Positions 54,503 to 64,000 of a stretch of DNA of 64,000 nucleotides are shown piece by piece. Below the pieces are notes generated by a model. The model worked only from the letters and a program-made list of their open reading frames with translations. It was not told the origin of the DNA and made no database searches. The stretch is from Catenaria anguillulae PL171 (lineage: Eukaryota > Blastocladiomycota > Blastocladiomycetes > Blastocladiales > Catenariaceae), in NCBI GenBank assembly GCA_002102555.1, contig MCFL01000098.1:1-64000 (forward strand), read 5' to 3'. Each line of letters starts with the position of its first letter. Positions within the stretch are counted from its first letter, which is position 1. The position numbers and the translations under genes were made by a program.

Positions 54503-57228
54503 ATGGACAACCGCTTGGCCAGTCGGGAACCAGACGAGCAGCAACTTTTCGCAATGGACAGTCGTCGACCCCATACCCAGACCCAGGATCCGTCCCCTCA
54601 TGACCAAGATGGCCATGCGGCTGTCTCGCCCTCCCAGATTGCTCATTCTCATTCGCATGATGGTTTACGGAATGGTGGCTCTGGCTTTGGCTCTGGCTCA
54701 GCTCCAGTCCCTCGTTCCCACGAGTCGCACTCGCACTGGCACTGGCACTCCTACTCGCAGACTCAGGCGGGCGTCCGCTATGGTGACTGTGGCGGAGGGG
54801 GTTATTCATACTACCCATATCCTGCCACAGCCGGGTACTACGGCTACGAGTACCAGTGCCAGTATCAGCACCAGCACCACTACCAACAACAGTACCAGTA
54901 TCCCCATCCCCACCAGTATCATTACCGTCACGGTCACCCCGACTACCATCATTGGCACGACCGAGGCGACCAACCCATCCACCACGCATTATACCAATCA
55001 CACCATCATCGTCAGTACTCTGATCATCACCACAACGCATACAATCAACTCTACCCCCAGCAATCTGCAGGCGACCACTCGTACCCTCAATTCGAAACAC
55101 CCCAGGGCCGCAATCCCAACCCTGCCATCCGTCGCACCGTTGCCCTTCACGGCCGCCCTCAACACACCACCAATCAAACCAACCGACACTCACTTTCCTC
55201 CACCTCCGCGCGCAACCTCCACGCTCGCCAGAACAGTCCTCCGCCTCCACATTCTTCATCCCACCGCCGCGACACTGACCGTCGATCCACTGCACGCCGC
55301 TCTCGTTCACGGTCCACGTCGCCACGGTCACAGTCCCGTTACGACACTCGATCACGCTCACGTTCACATTCACGTTCCCGGTCCTGCCGCCGGGCTCGCT
55401 CCCGATCTCGCTCCCGATCTCGTTCCCGTTCTCGCTCGCACTCACGACGCCGCCGCCACCAATCACCCGACTACCACTCCCACCGCCATCGTCAAAACCA
55501 CCACCCGCGCCGGCACGATTACGATCAAGGCTACGACCACAGCTCTCGCCACCATCCCCGCTCTCATTTCCGCTCTCGCCACGACGATTTCTCGGACCGG
55601 CAGCACTCAGACCCTATCAAACGCAAGCGTACCGGCCGGCCGCGCGACAAGTACAAGAACCGTGGTCCCACCCTAAACCATCACGATAACGACACCGATT
55701 TGAGTCGAGAGACAGATTGCTCGTCATTTGCATTTGGTCCACCGGCCGAATATCCCGTCATTGCCTTTGACCACCAACTCGAGCTGGCCTTGCAACGCGC
55801 CATGTCTGCATTTCCCACTGCTGCGGCCGCAACGGCAAGTGCGGCTGCGACTGCAGCAGCTGCTGCAACAAAGTCAGCCCGCACCTTGCTCATCCTCGGT
55901 TCGTACTCGCATTGTCTCACCGTTTTTCGGGCGAACGCTCACCAACTGACCATAAGTTCATCTTGTTTACAGACCTCAACGGGTGTCTCATGACCCGGCT
56001 CAACCACCAAGAGTTTCAGCTAGCAAGAAAATCCGGGTATCCGCTTCCCGCCAAAGTCGGGACCGTTGCCAAGAAACCCGTGTTTATGCGGCCACACGCC
56101 ATCGAGTTTGTGCGCTACGTGCAAGCCATGCCTGAGCTGGACGTTGCCGTATGGACTTCGGCCACTGCAAAGAATGCAGCAACCCTCATTGACATGGTGC
56201 TCGGATCCAAGACGTACAGCCAGTTCAAGTTTGTATGGGGCCGTGAAAAGTGTACGCCCGTGCAGAATGAGGAGACGCCGTGGGCCACCATCAAGGTAGA
56301 CTTTCAACTGCCCTCCCTCCGTCTCTATGTATGCTCCTTGATTTTTCTTACTCTTCCCCCCTTTGTGGTTCTCCAGGACTTGGGCGCCATTTACAAAGCG
56401 TTTCCCGACTACACCCCCGAACGCACACTGATCGTCGACGACTCGCTGTACAAGGCGCGGCTCAATGCCGCCAACGCCCTCGTGCTGCCCTCGTTTGATC
56501 TCATCAATCCACTTGCCGCGCCCATGGCCGACACGGTGCTGCTTGACTTGGCGGCCTACTTGAGGCTGCTTGTGCGTGTCAACCCTCCGGATGTGCGAAA
56601 GTACATTCACGCCAACCCGTTTTCGATTCTCGTCAACACACCTGCAGCGGCTGCGCCAACGGCTGCGCCCACGGCGGCAGGAACGGGTGCACGTCCCGGG
56701 TCGACCTCGCCATCCAAACGCAACCTACCTGCCAACCTGATTGCCGTGTCCAACCCACAACCGGATTTCTCGTCTCCACCAGGGTACTCGCCGCCCAAGC
56801 ACGTGACGGACGCAGTGGCTGGCGACTTGACGGCGTCGTTGGCGCTTGAAAAGCCCACCCCTCCAGCGGCGGCGGCGGCGTCTTCAGGCATGAGCATGGA
56901 TTCCGGGTCGTGGATTGATCTCTTGGCCACGGCCAAGGATGCCGTGCCGGCACCGCAAATGGATGCAGACGATGATGATTTTTGGGAACAGGTGAGTAAA
57001 GTGTCCTTGTCGAGCGAGGCTTCGAGCGCGGCGCAAAGTGGTGCGTCGAGTCCGAGGGTGGGGAATGGCGAGCAAAGAGAGGGGGGTGGGGCAAAGGGCC
57101 CTAGCGAGGTGGAGGCCACGACGACAAGTGCCGAGGGGCGTGCAAAGAGCGCGGGGGCGGGTGGCAAGGCGGGGAATGGAAAGGGGTCGGCGGCATCCGT
57201 CAGGAAGTTGGATTGGAATGATTTTTGA
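54503..57228 (+). CDS. FCP1/NIF-type phosphatase-like protein with RS domain
   Basis: Three exons: 54503-55898, 55973-56295 and 56377-57228; introns of 74 and 81 bp; 856 aa. The N-terminal about 270 residues are rich in His, Tyr, Gln and Ser; an Arg/Ser domain (RSRSRSRSRSRSHSRRRR, near 55400-55450) follows. The FCP1-like HAD domain begins RTLLILDLNGCL, assembled across the first splice. It continues with FMRPHAIEFVRYV, VAVWTSATAKNA, FVWGREKCTP, DLGAIYKAFP and ERTLIVDDSLYKARLN. The nucleophile Asp is present, but the second Asp of the usual DxDG is Asn (DLNG), a variant I recall from other fungal and plant relatives. The C-terminus is low-complexity, ending VRKLDWNDF. Phosphatase activity on RNA Pol II or splicing factors is a hypothesis only. 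Confidence 0.85.
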
Positions 57229-57999
57229 TATTGGTGTGGGCAAGACTGGACTATCAAGAGGGACGGAAACTGGTTAGGAGACGGGGATCTCCTGACTGCC
57301 CAGTTTTGGTTCGTTGGTTTGCAAGATCACGATTGAAAGTACCGAGGAAGGGCATATGGCTGTCATGTGATGTATCCGATTATTGACTCACTTGTGCTTC
57401 AAATTGCCCATCCGTGCCCACATGCGCCAGGGGATGTTGCCGCCGTGAGTGTGTGCACCCCAAACTAGTTTTGCACGTCTCGCGCGCGCTCATCCCACGT
57501 CGATCAATCACGGCCATCGCCAACGTTTCAGCCCACGGCTGGCAGCAATACTTGGCAGTCACATGGGCACCGCCGGCTCACGAGATGATTGTATTTCTTT
57601 CAATCGTGAACGGCTACTCCATGCAACCACTACATTACTAACACGACGCAATGCAATCGATCACATGCACACGCATGCATCAACAAGTATGTGCCCCTGG
57701 TTGGGGTTGTGTGCAGCGGTAGCTGGCGCTGCTGGCAGCCGCGGTGCAGGCGTTTGATAACAAAATGCGATCTCTCCCGCCAGCGGCTGCAAGCTGCGGA
57801 TCCAAAGGGAAACGACCTGGGCCAGGCTCGAGTCCAAGCGCCATGCATGCCAAGTGAGGCCTTCCTAGCATAAAGACTCCCTCTACCCGTCCGACCAATC
57901 TTCCCCCCGCCCGTCGGTATCTCTGTCTGACAGTCCTCAACTTGCCACGTCAGGGAGGTTTGACTCCCCAAATCGCAGACTGCAACACATCCCATCATT
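57229..57999. other. Intergenic before ABC transporter
   Basis: 771 bp between two plus-strand genes. No supported gene, RNA or repeat. Confidence 0.4.
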
Positions 58000-60900
58000 A
58001 TGCACTCAGCAACCACCTCCCTGGCCGCTGCTGCCAGCGGTAGTGGTTCCGCCGCTCATCCGCCCACTCTCGCTTCCGCATCGCGATGGGCCCAGTTCCG
58101 AGCCATGTTTCGGCTCCGTGTGCGAATGTTCCAGTCGGACCCGATCTCGGCGCTTCCCCTGCTTGGATTCCCGGTTCTCTTCTGCTCTGTGCTACTCTGG
58201 CTTGCCTCCAATGACGACTCGGTCTACTCCGCCAAAAAGGTCAACAACCCGTCGCCCTACCACCATTTCGTCACGTTTGCACCTTCGTACGTTGCTGGTG
58301 GATCTGCAGACCCATGGGCCGTCAAGCAAGTCCTCACGGGTGCCAATGCGACCATCATGGACCTGCGCGCACAACGGTTTACCCGCTTGATGCAGTTCCA
58401 GCCAAAGCTCATGCCCTACTTTATGAAGCCAAACTGGCACAAGGCAAACTCCATGCCCGACTTGCAAGCCCTCTCTCGCGAGTATGCCACGTTTTACCGC
58501 GAAAAGCGTGAGGAGGTCCGTCGCGAAAACATTCCGCCGTTTGGTGGATTCATGCTGCACTCTGCACCAACACCAACCTCGCCCTCCGCGCCGCTCAACT
58601 GGTCCATTGTTCTCAATCCAAACCCAAACTTGCTCGAATGGTCGCTCAACATTCCGCAGCTCATGATGAATGCGGTCCTCAACGGCATGCAATTCACGCT
58701 CCCACCTGGCCCCATTGACACTGCCAACGTCCCGCCAGTCGCAACCATTGCCCAGGCCGGCGTCTTGCAAGACCCTGGATTCAACGTTCGCCCACCTCCA
58801 CCCATGCCCGAAGACAAAGATGCAGGGCCGGGATTTGTTGCGGCCGCGCTTCAAGGTGCCAGCGGCCCACCCGGCCCGTCCAACGGCAAAGAGGCCGTTA
58901 TTCCCACTGGACCAGGCGACTTTGGTCCCGTTCCCTTGACGGACGACGAGCTCAAGCGTTTGGACGAGCTCGTCAAGTCGTTCAATGCGTCGTCGTACGC
59001 ACGCACTGCTCGGCAGCTGGTGGAGCGACATCAGCGGGATCCGCAGGGTGCAGAGCTTGTAGCGCCGCCGTGGTCGATTCAAGTCAATGGGACATTGATT
59101 CCGTATCGCGTGCATCCGTCCGAGGCAGTCAATTTCTTGTCCGTGTTTGCGCCGCCGTTGCTCGTCATGGCCATGTACGTTCCCCGACACATCATCCTAC
59201 CTGTGCTCATCTAATTATGTCCTTATCGCTTCACTTGTGATTCATCCACAGCTTCTTCCTGCTCATGGCCGCGACGCGCAACATGACGGTCGAGCGCGTT
59301 GAAGGCCAGTTTGCTTACTTTGTCACCAACGGCTTGTCGCCGTCCATCTTTTACCTGTCGACCATTGCCGTGTACCTGGCCATGATTTGCATTGGGCTTG
59401 CCATGATTGCCTTCTTCTTTCTGGGCGCAAAGTACATGAGTGTCGGGTACACGGTCATTCTCCTGTTTGGATTCACAGTTGTTGTGTTGCTGCAATCGGC
59501 CACCTTGTCGTTTGCATTTGATGACAAGCAACTGGTCCCCTCGGTCTTGTTCCTGTTGATCATTGCTGGATCCGTTGGACCGCAGATTATGACCCATTTG
59601 CTCAAGATTCCCTCGGTACGTTGTATTACGTTTTCGTTTACATCGCCATGTGGGCACACACTGACACCCATCGCTATCCATGTCCTTGACAGCTTCCTCA
59701 AACGACCACGACCATCCTGTACATCCTACTGCCATCGTTTGCCCTCAACAAGTGCTTCCTGGAAATGGTGCTTGCCAACACCGACATGACGTCATACCGG
59801 CCGTTTGCCCCCAACTCGGGCAGTGTCTACTCGCTCACGCTGTGCATTCTCGCCAGCCACGCGCTCGTGTTTTTCGCGTCCACATTGTTGCTCGCGCAAT
59901 CCGCGTCGCGCGACCCGCTTGGCGGCTCGGTGGGCGGCTCGTGGGTACCATCGTGGCTCTCATTGGGCGGTACGCGTGGCGAGTCAAAGAACGGCCATGA
60001 CGAGGACGATGAGGACGACGAGGAAGCCATGAAGGCGACGGGTGTGCCGAGGGATCCGCACTTGACGGCCGAAAAGGAACGCATTCGGTCGGGTGCACAT
60101 GCCGACGACGATGTGGTGCGCATTGAAGGGCTGAGCATGACGTTCCCTGGCACTGCAAGGACAGGACCGCACAAGGTGTTGGATGATTTGTGGTTCAGTG
60201 TCAAGAAGAACGAGTGTTTTGCGTTCCTGGGTCCCAATGGAGCGGGCAAGGTTGGCCCTTTCTTTTTTTCGGCTTCATGCGGCTTGTCGCCCAGTTTCAC
60301 TGATGCATCCCACCTTGTTCGTGTGTGTACACAGTCAACCACAATCAATATTCTCACGGGCCAACTCAAGGCCACTCAAGGCACCGCCACCGTGTGCGGC
60401 AAGCAACCCAACGATCCAGGCGTCAAACGTTTGTTTGGCCTGTGTCCACAATACGACCACGTGTACAAGGAACTCACTGTCCGCGATCATTTGGTTGCGT
60501 TTGCCGCCATCAAGGGCGTGCCTGCCCAGGAGGTGGACGCGGCTGTCGACCAGGCAATTGCAGACGCCATGCTTGAGGACTTTAGGTATCGCAAGGTCAA
60601 GGAGCTTTCGGGAGGCACGAGGCGCAGGTTGACCATTGCTATTGCATGCTTGGGTCGCCCCGCTGTGGTGATTTTGGATGGTGCGCCTTTCTTCCCTTTT
60701 TCGTGTTCGTTGTTGGAATACTGGACCGCGGAACTAACAATGGGTTTCCAGAGCCAACCACGGGCGTCGACATTGCAACACGCCGCACCATCTGGTCCAT
60801 GGTCCAACGTCTGAACAAGCACATGTCTGTGCTGCTCGTGACCCATGACATGGACGAGGCCGAGCGGCTTTCGCAACGCGCAGGTATCATGATCAACGGG

Positions 60901-61344
60901 TCGCTCGTGTGCCTCGGGTCGGCATCGCGCCTCAAGTCGCTGTTTGGCTCGGCCTACATGCTCAAGATGCAATTTGCGTACGCAACACCCACCCAAGTGA
61001 TTGATCAGTCCCTTGCCGACATTCAGGCAAAGGTCGCGGCGCAAGCCGGCCACGTGCTTGTGCCAAGGTTGCGCGTCGTGCATCGTGGCGAGTCGAGTAT
61101 CGAGGTCGCCATGGACATGATTGAGAATACCAAGGGTGCTGCTGGTGGGGAGATTGATGACGAGCAACGGGTGGTTGCGCAAATGGCGTTTTTGGGCGAA
61201 ATGCTCGGGTTTGTCACCGACATGCGTGCGCGATGGGCAGTCACGGATTACTCGTTGGCCGAATTGACGCTCACAGAGTTGTTTGTGCGGCTCGCTCAGC
61301 ATCATCGGACGTATCAGGACGAGGAGGCGGCAAAGCATTCATGA
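58000..61344 (+). CDS. ABCA-type half transporter
   Basis: Five exons: 58000-59174, 59252-59615, 59693-60250, 60335-60680 and 60752-61344; introns of 71-84 bp; 1011 aa. ABCA proteins move lipids or sterols across membranes. Topology: one TM near residues 48-68, a large luminal/extracellular loop of about 310 residues, then a block of about six TMs, a short acidic linker (EDDEDDEEAM) and a single nucleotide-binding domain. NBD motifs: Walker A GPNGAGKSTT (split by the third intron after GK), Q-loop GLCPQYD, signature LSGGTRRRLTIAIA, Walker B VVILDEPTTGVD (split by the fourth intron) and H-loop LLVTHDMDEAE. Half-size ABCA proteins are known in plants and protists and presumably dimerise. The substrate is unknown. 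Confidence 0.93.
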
Positions 61345-62360
61345 ATTCCGTGAACGGGGAGGATTGTGTATTGTTGAATCAGTTCAATTTTGAGATAGAT
61401 AGATGCTTTGAAGTAGAGGCCGCGCGAACAGCAACTTTATTTCACGTTGCGTCAAGGATCCTTGAGCACAATGATGTCTATTGGAGTACTCGGCTTCCAA
61501 CTCTTTCCCTTTCATCTCAATTACCTCCGATTCGCTTGACGTGTAGTAGCCCGCGATAACATTACATCGAGGCTCGCCCAACTCGACTGATTTAGTTGCC
61601 GAAGGACCTTGGAACGCAAAGCACATCCTCATGTCCAGTGAGACCCTGAACCCCGTTTGTGCACGGTCACGGCGTACCTATCAGGGCACCTGATGGCCGC
61701 CTAAACTGGCAGCTCTCGCAACTTCATTGTTGTGAAGTTGGCACTTTTCAAGCAGAGCTTGACGTATTCCGGCCACCTCGTTGGCAGATTGGAATCCTGT
61801 TTCTTTCCATACTTTGGGAATTGCTGCTGGGAATATGTTGGCAGGGGGAGCAGGAGCAGACGGCATGACAATGTCTGGGCATCCGAGTGTCATCGGCAAA
61901 GGCATGATGACAGACCGTCATGAGTTTTCCATCGGCCACCTTGAGATCGATGTATGAGTTGTCTGTCGTGCGAACCCGCGCGAGACAGGCATCAGCGCCA
62001 AGTTTGACAGTTTGACGATTGTATTGCATCTCAGCTGCCGTTACTCGGACTCTGTGAGCTCTGGAACCGACTCGGTGACCCCCCCCCCCATGCGGCTGGG
62101 AGGAGGTACACCTGGGTTGCTTATCCAGAGGATTTCGTCGCGTCCACGATGACCGACTCATCAGCTTACGGGTGCATCGTGAGACAATTGTGGGATCCGA
62201 GTGGTCTATGATACTTGTCGCTCTTGATACCACAATGGACCTTGACGGCTGCGGTTATTGGCCAAAGCGTGCGAGCATCATGGCAAACTTCCACGACGGC
62301 TCCAAGCCGAACGGTTGATGTCGCTCAGATGTTATTTTGACCATAGTATACAAACACACA
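61345..62360. other. Gap between ABCA and SFM1 with one possible exon
   Basis: About 1 kb. On the minus strand, roughly 62033-61860, a stretch reads AEMQYNRQTVKLGADACLAR and VRTTDNSYIDLKVADGKLM, which looks like real protein. It is preceded by CGGCAG, a possible acceptor, and by an upstream GTGTAC donor-like site; the supposed intron contains an 11-C run (62079-62089). I cannot find a convincing start or end, so I do not call a gene. Confidence 0.3.
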
Positions 62361-63100
62361 TCAGTTCATGTTCAAGTTGAACAGGTCCTCCTCGTTATCC
62401 CGCTTGAGCTTTTCAAACATGCCTGGCGCCATCATGGGCTCGAGCTTGCCCGTCTTTGCGTTTCGCTTGCCAATGTACCGGTAGGGGAGCTCGACCGATT
62501 CGTGCTTTGAAAACTTGATTTCGGGCAAGTCGCAAAACTCGATCGTGTCGAGCGGCTGCTTCTTTTCGAGAATCAGGTGTGTTGTGATGACGGCGGTATC
62601 TACACAACATCTCAGTTGGTGTCAGTATCAGCGGCTGGCAGATGAATACTCATCAGAAAATCGGGAAACGCGGCATATGTACCCGTGGTCATTTGAATAG
62701 GGCCCAACCGCCGGCTGGGAAACCCGAGCTTTCGCAAAATCGACGTGCGATCCGCACTCTCATACCCGTCGCCCAAAATGCCACCAAACAACATGTAATC
62801 AAACTTGTCTGCGTCCTCTGGACTCAACTCCTGCGTGGCTTCCATGTCGAGCAAGCAAATGCGGTCAAAGGGGATGCCGAGCTCAGTCACGTCCTTTGAC
62901 GTGGGCAAGCATCCGCGGAGACGTTCGAGGTGCGGATGCTTGCCGGTGTCAGCCGTCAAGGAGGCAACAATGGGCGCGTGCATGTTGGTGAAGATGAGGT
63001 TGGCCGGCTCGGCGCGGCCAACGTGGTCGAGCATGTGCGAGTACTCGAGCCGGCACCATTCGTGCAGGTCCTCTTCGAGGTGTTCGACAATGTACTTCAT
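62361..63100 (-). CDS. SFM1: Sfm1-type SPOUT protein-arginine methyltransferase
   Basis: In yeast Sfm1 methylates an arginine of ribosomal protein Rps3 (uS3) and is an unusual SPOUT-fold protein methyltransferase. Two exons, 63100-62650 and 62599-62361, with a 50-bp intron; 229 aa against 213 in yeast. Shared features: the start MKYIVEHLEEDLHEWCRLEY, ICLLDMEATQELSPEDAD, the SAM-binding knot segment FDYMLFGGILGD and RTSILRKLGFPSRRLGPIQM, the following TTGTYAAFPDF, and after the splice TAVITTHLILE, then LPYRYIG and MFEKLKRDNEEDL. Splice sites GTATTC and GTGTAG restore the frame. Confidence 0.93.
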
Positions 63101-63444
63101 GGCTGCGGCAGTGGATTGTTGTCTGTTGGTGGATACAGTACTGTATTTGGCATTGAAATGAAATTGGAGTCCGTTGGAACTGGAATCGCTTTAGTGTGTG
63201 TGAGAGTGCCTTCGTGCGTGCGTCCACGGGTGTTCCATCACGTGATCCATCACCACAGCGCAAAGTCAACAACGACGTTCGGCCTTTGCGTTGGAGGCAT
63301 GATGATCAGTCAATATGGAGCACGCTATGAATGAATGACTGCACGGCACCACCCCCATGCATATTGCACTGCCACTGGCCCAATCAAAGACAACCACCAC
63401 ATCCACGACAGCCTCGTGATCTACCAATCCGACCCCGACTCGAC
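63101..63444. other. Divergent promoter SFM1 / NAA25
   Basis: A 344-bp region between two outward-facing genes; no other feature seen. Confidence 0.4.
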
Positions 63445-64000
63445 ATGCCGCCGCGTCGCAAACCGCCTGCATCTGCCCCGCCCGCGGCCATTCGCGCGGC
63501 CGTAGGCGCCGCCGCAAAGGAAAAGGAGAAGTCCCTGCCCATCAAGGAGTGTCCCGACTGGCAGCTGCGTCCCGTCTACGGTAGGTGTCCTACCTGTTGT
63601 CGGTTGGTTGTGATCGTAAGCTCATGTTTTCCACCTTGGTTCTGTGCGTGTGAGTAGACCTCGTTGACAAGTGGGAAAGCAAGGCCGCATTGAATGTCAT
63701 TGCCAAGCTCATGAAAAAGTATCCGCGGTCCCAAATGTTGCGCGTACGTGCATTCGTGGAATGGTACTTATCGCCATGAGGGGTAATCTGACAATAGGCT
63801 TTACATGATTGCAGGCGCTCGGTGCCGTCTGCCACCTGCGTCTGAGCGATGCCGACACCGCCTACGCTGTTGCCCGCGAGGTCGTCGATGAACACCCGCA
63901 AGATGTGGTTGTGTTGCAAGCACTCATGTTTACGCTGCGCCCGCTTGGTAAAGGTCCGTGTCTTTCTCGACGTTGCCGCTCAATGTACACATGGCACAAG
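63445..64000 (+). CDS. NAA25: Naa25/Mdm20, NatB auxiliary subunit (5' end)
   Basis: Naa25 is the TPR-rich ribosome-binding subunit of the NatB N-terminal acetyltransferase. Visible exons are 63445-63580, 63658-63743 and 63815-63947, with introns of 77 and 71 bp and a donor GTAAAG at 63948; the gene runs off the window. After a Pro/Ala/Lys-rich start (MPPRRKPPASAPPAAI) the sequence WQLRPVYDLVDKWESKAALN, then IAKLMKKYPRSQMLRALGAV and YAVAREVVDEHPQD, aligns with the family's first TPRs (human: RRLRPIYDYLDNGNNKMA). The assignment rests on about 115 residues. Confidence 0.85.

Noticed and set aside
57630-58016. 128-codon minus-strand frame overlapping the ABCA start
   Set aside because: Composition is unlike a protein, and the plus strand carries a clear ABCA N-terminus.
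1-64000. CRISPR arrays, bacterial operons, phage genes
   Set aside because: The window is eukaryotic: spliced genes, Pol III tRNA promoters, nuclear housekeeping proteins; no regularly spaced repeats were seen.

Overview
This is nuclear DNA of a eukaryote, most likely a flagellated (zoosporic) fungus such as a member of Blastocladiomycota or Chytridiomycota. The reasons are short GT-AG introns of about 48-106 bp, GC-rich exons, compact gene spacing, fungal-type housekeeping proteins (Sam50, Sec16, Snu13, Vps55, Sfm1, Pwp1), and genes resembling cilium/flagellum families (a MYCBPAP-like and a ZBBX-like protein). The phylum assignment is inference; no rRNA or marker tree was available.

Layout. 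1-802 is a diverged copy of a tRNA block (tRNA-Gln, tRNA-Leu, a relic of tRNA-Cys). 1963-12497 holds a small unknown gene, the mitochondrial outer-membrane insertase Sam50, a C2-domain protein with a Tyr/Pro-rich tail, a ZBBX-like protein, a leucine-rich-repeat protein and one unknown protein. 12933-22882 is one very large SEC16 gene (COPII/ER exit sites). 23421-26833 carries divergent fumarylacetoacetase and lipoyl(octanoyl)transferase genes. 26969-31413 carries a MYCBPAP-like gene and a small multi-pass membrane protein.

31459-44483 is the most striking structure. It is an inverted duplication with two almost identical 4.1-kb arms (31459-35563 and 40374-44483) around a 4.8-kb spacer. Each arm carries the same five tRNA genes (Leu-CAA, Gln-TTG, Cys-GCA, Ala-CGC, Arg-ACG). 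Both arm boundaries cut through genes. The outer end copies the 3' half of a pseudouridine catabolism gene: intact on the right, a truncated frameshifted pseudogene on the left. The inner end gives two unrelated spacer genes the same 5' end. The left edge of the window is a third, older copy of part of the arm, and it exposes strongly conserved non-tRNA elements.

43427-64000 is gene-dense: the bifunctional PsuG-PsuK enzyme, SNU13 (whose first exon is a lone ATG), an orphan seven-TM protein, a secreted protein, a mitochondrial TPR protein, PWP1, VPS55, an FCP1/NIF-type phosphatase-like protein with an RS domain, a half-size ABCA transporter, the methyltransferase SFM1, and the 5' end of NAA25. 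Several GC-rich, low-complexity genes only read through if single bases are missing from G or C runs, so part of the apparent frameshifting is probably sequence error. Exon limits come from reading splice sites and protein continuity, not transcripts.
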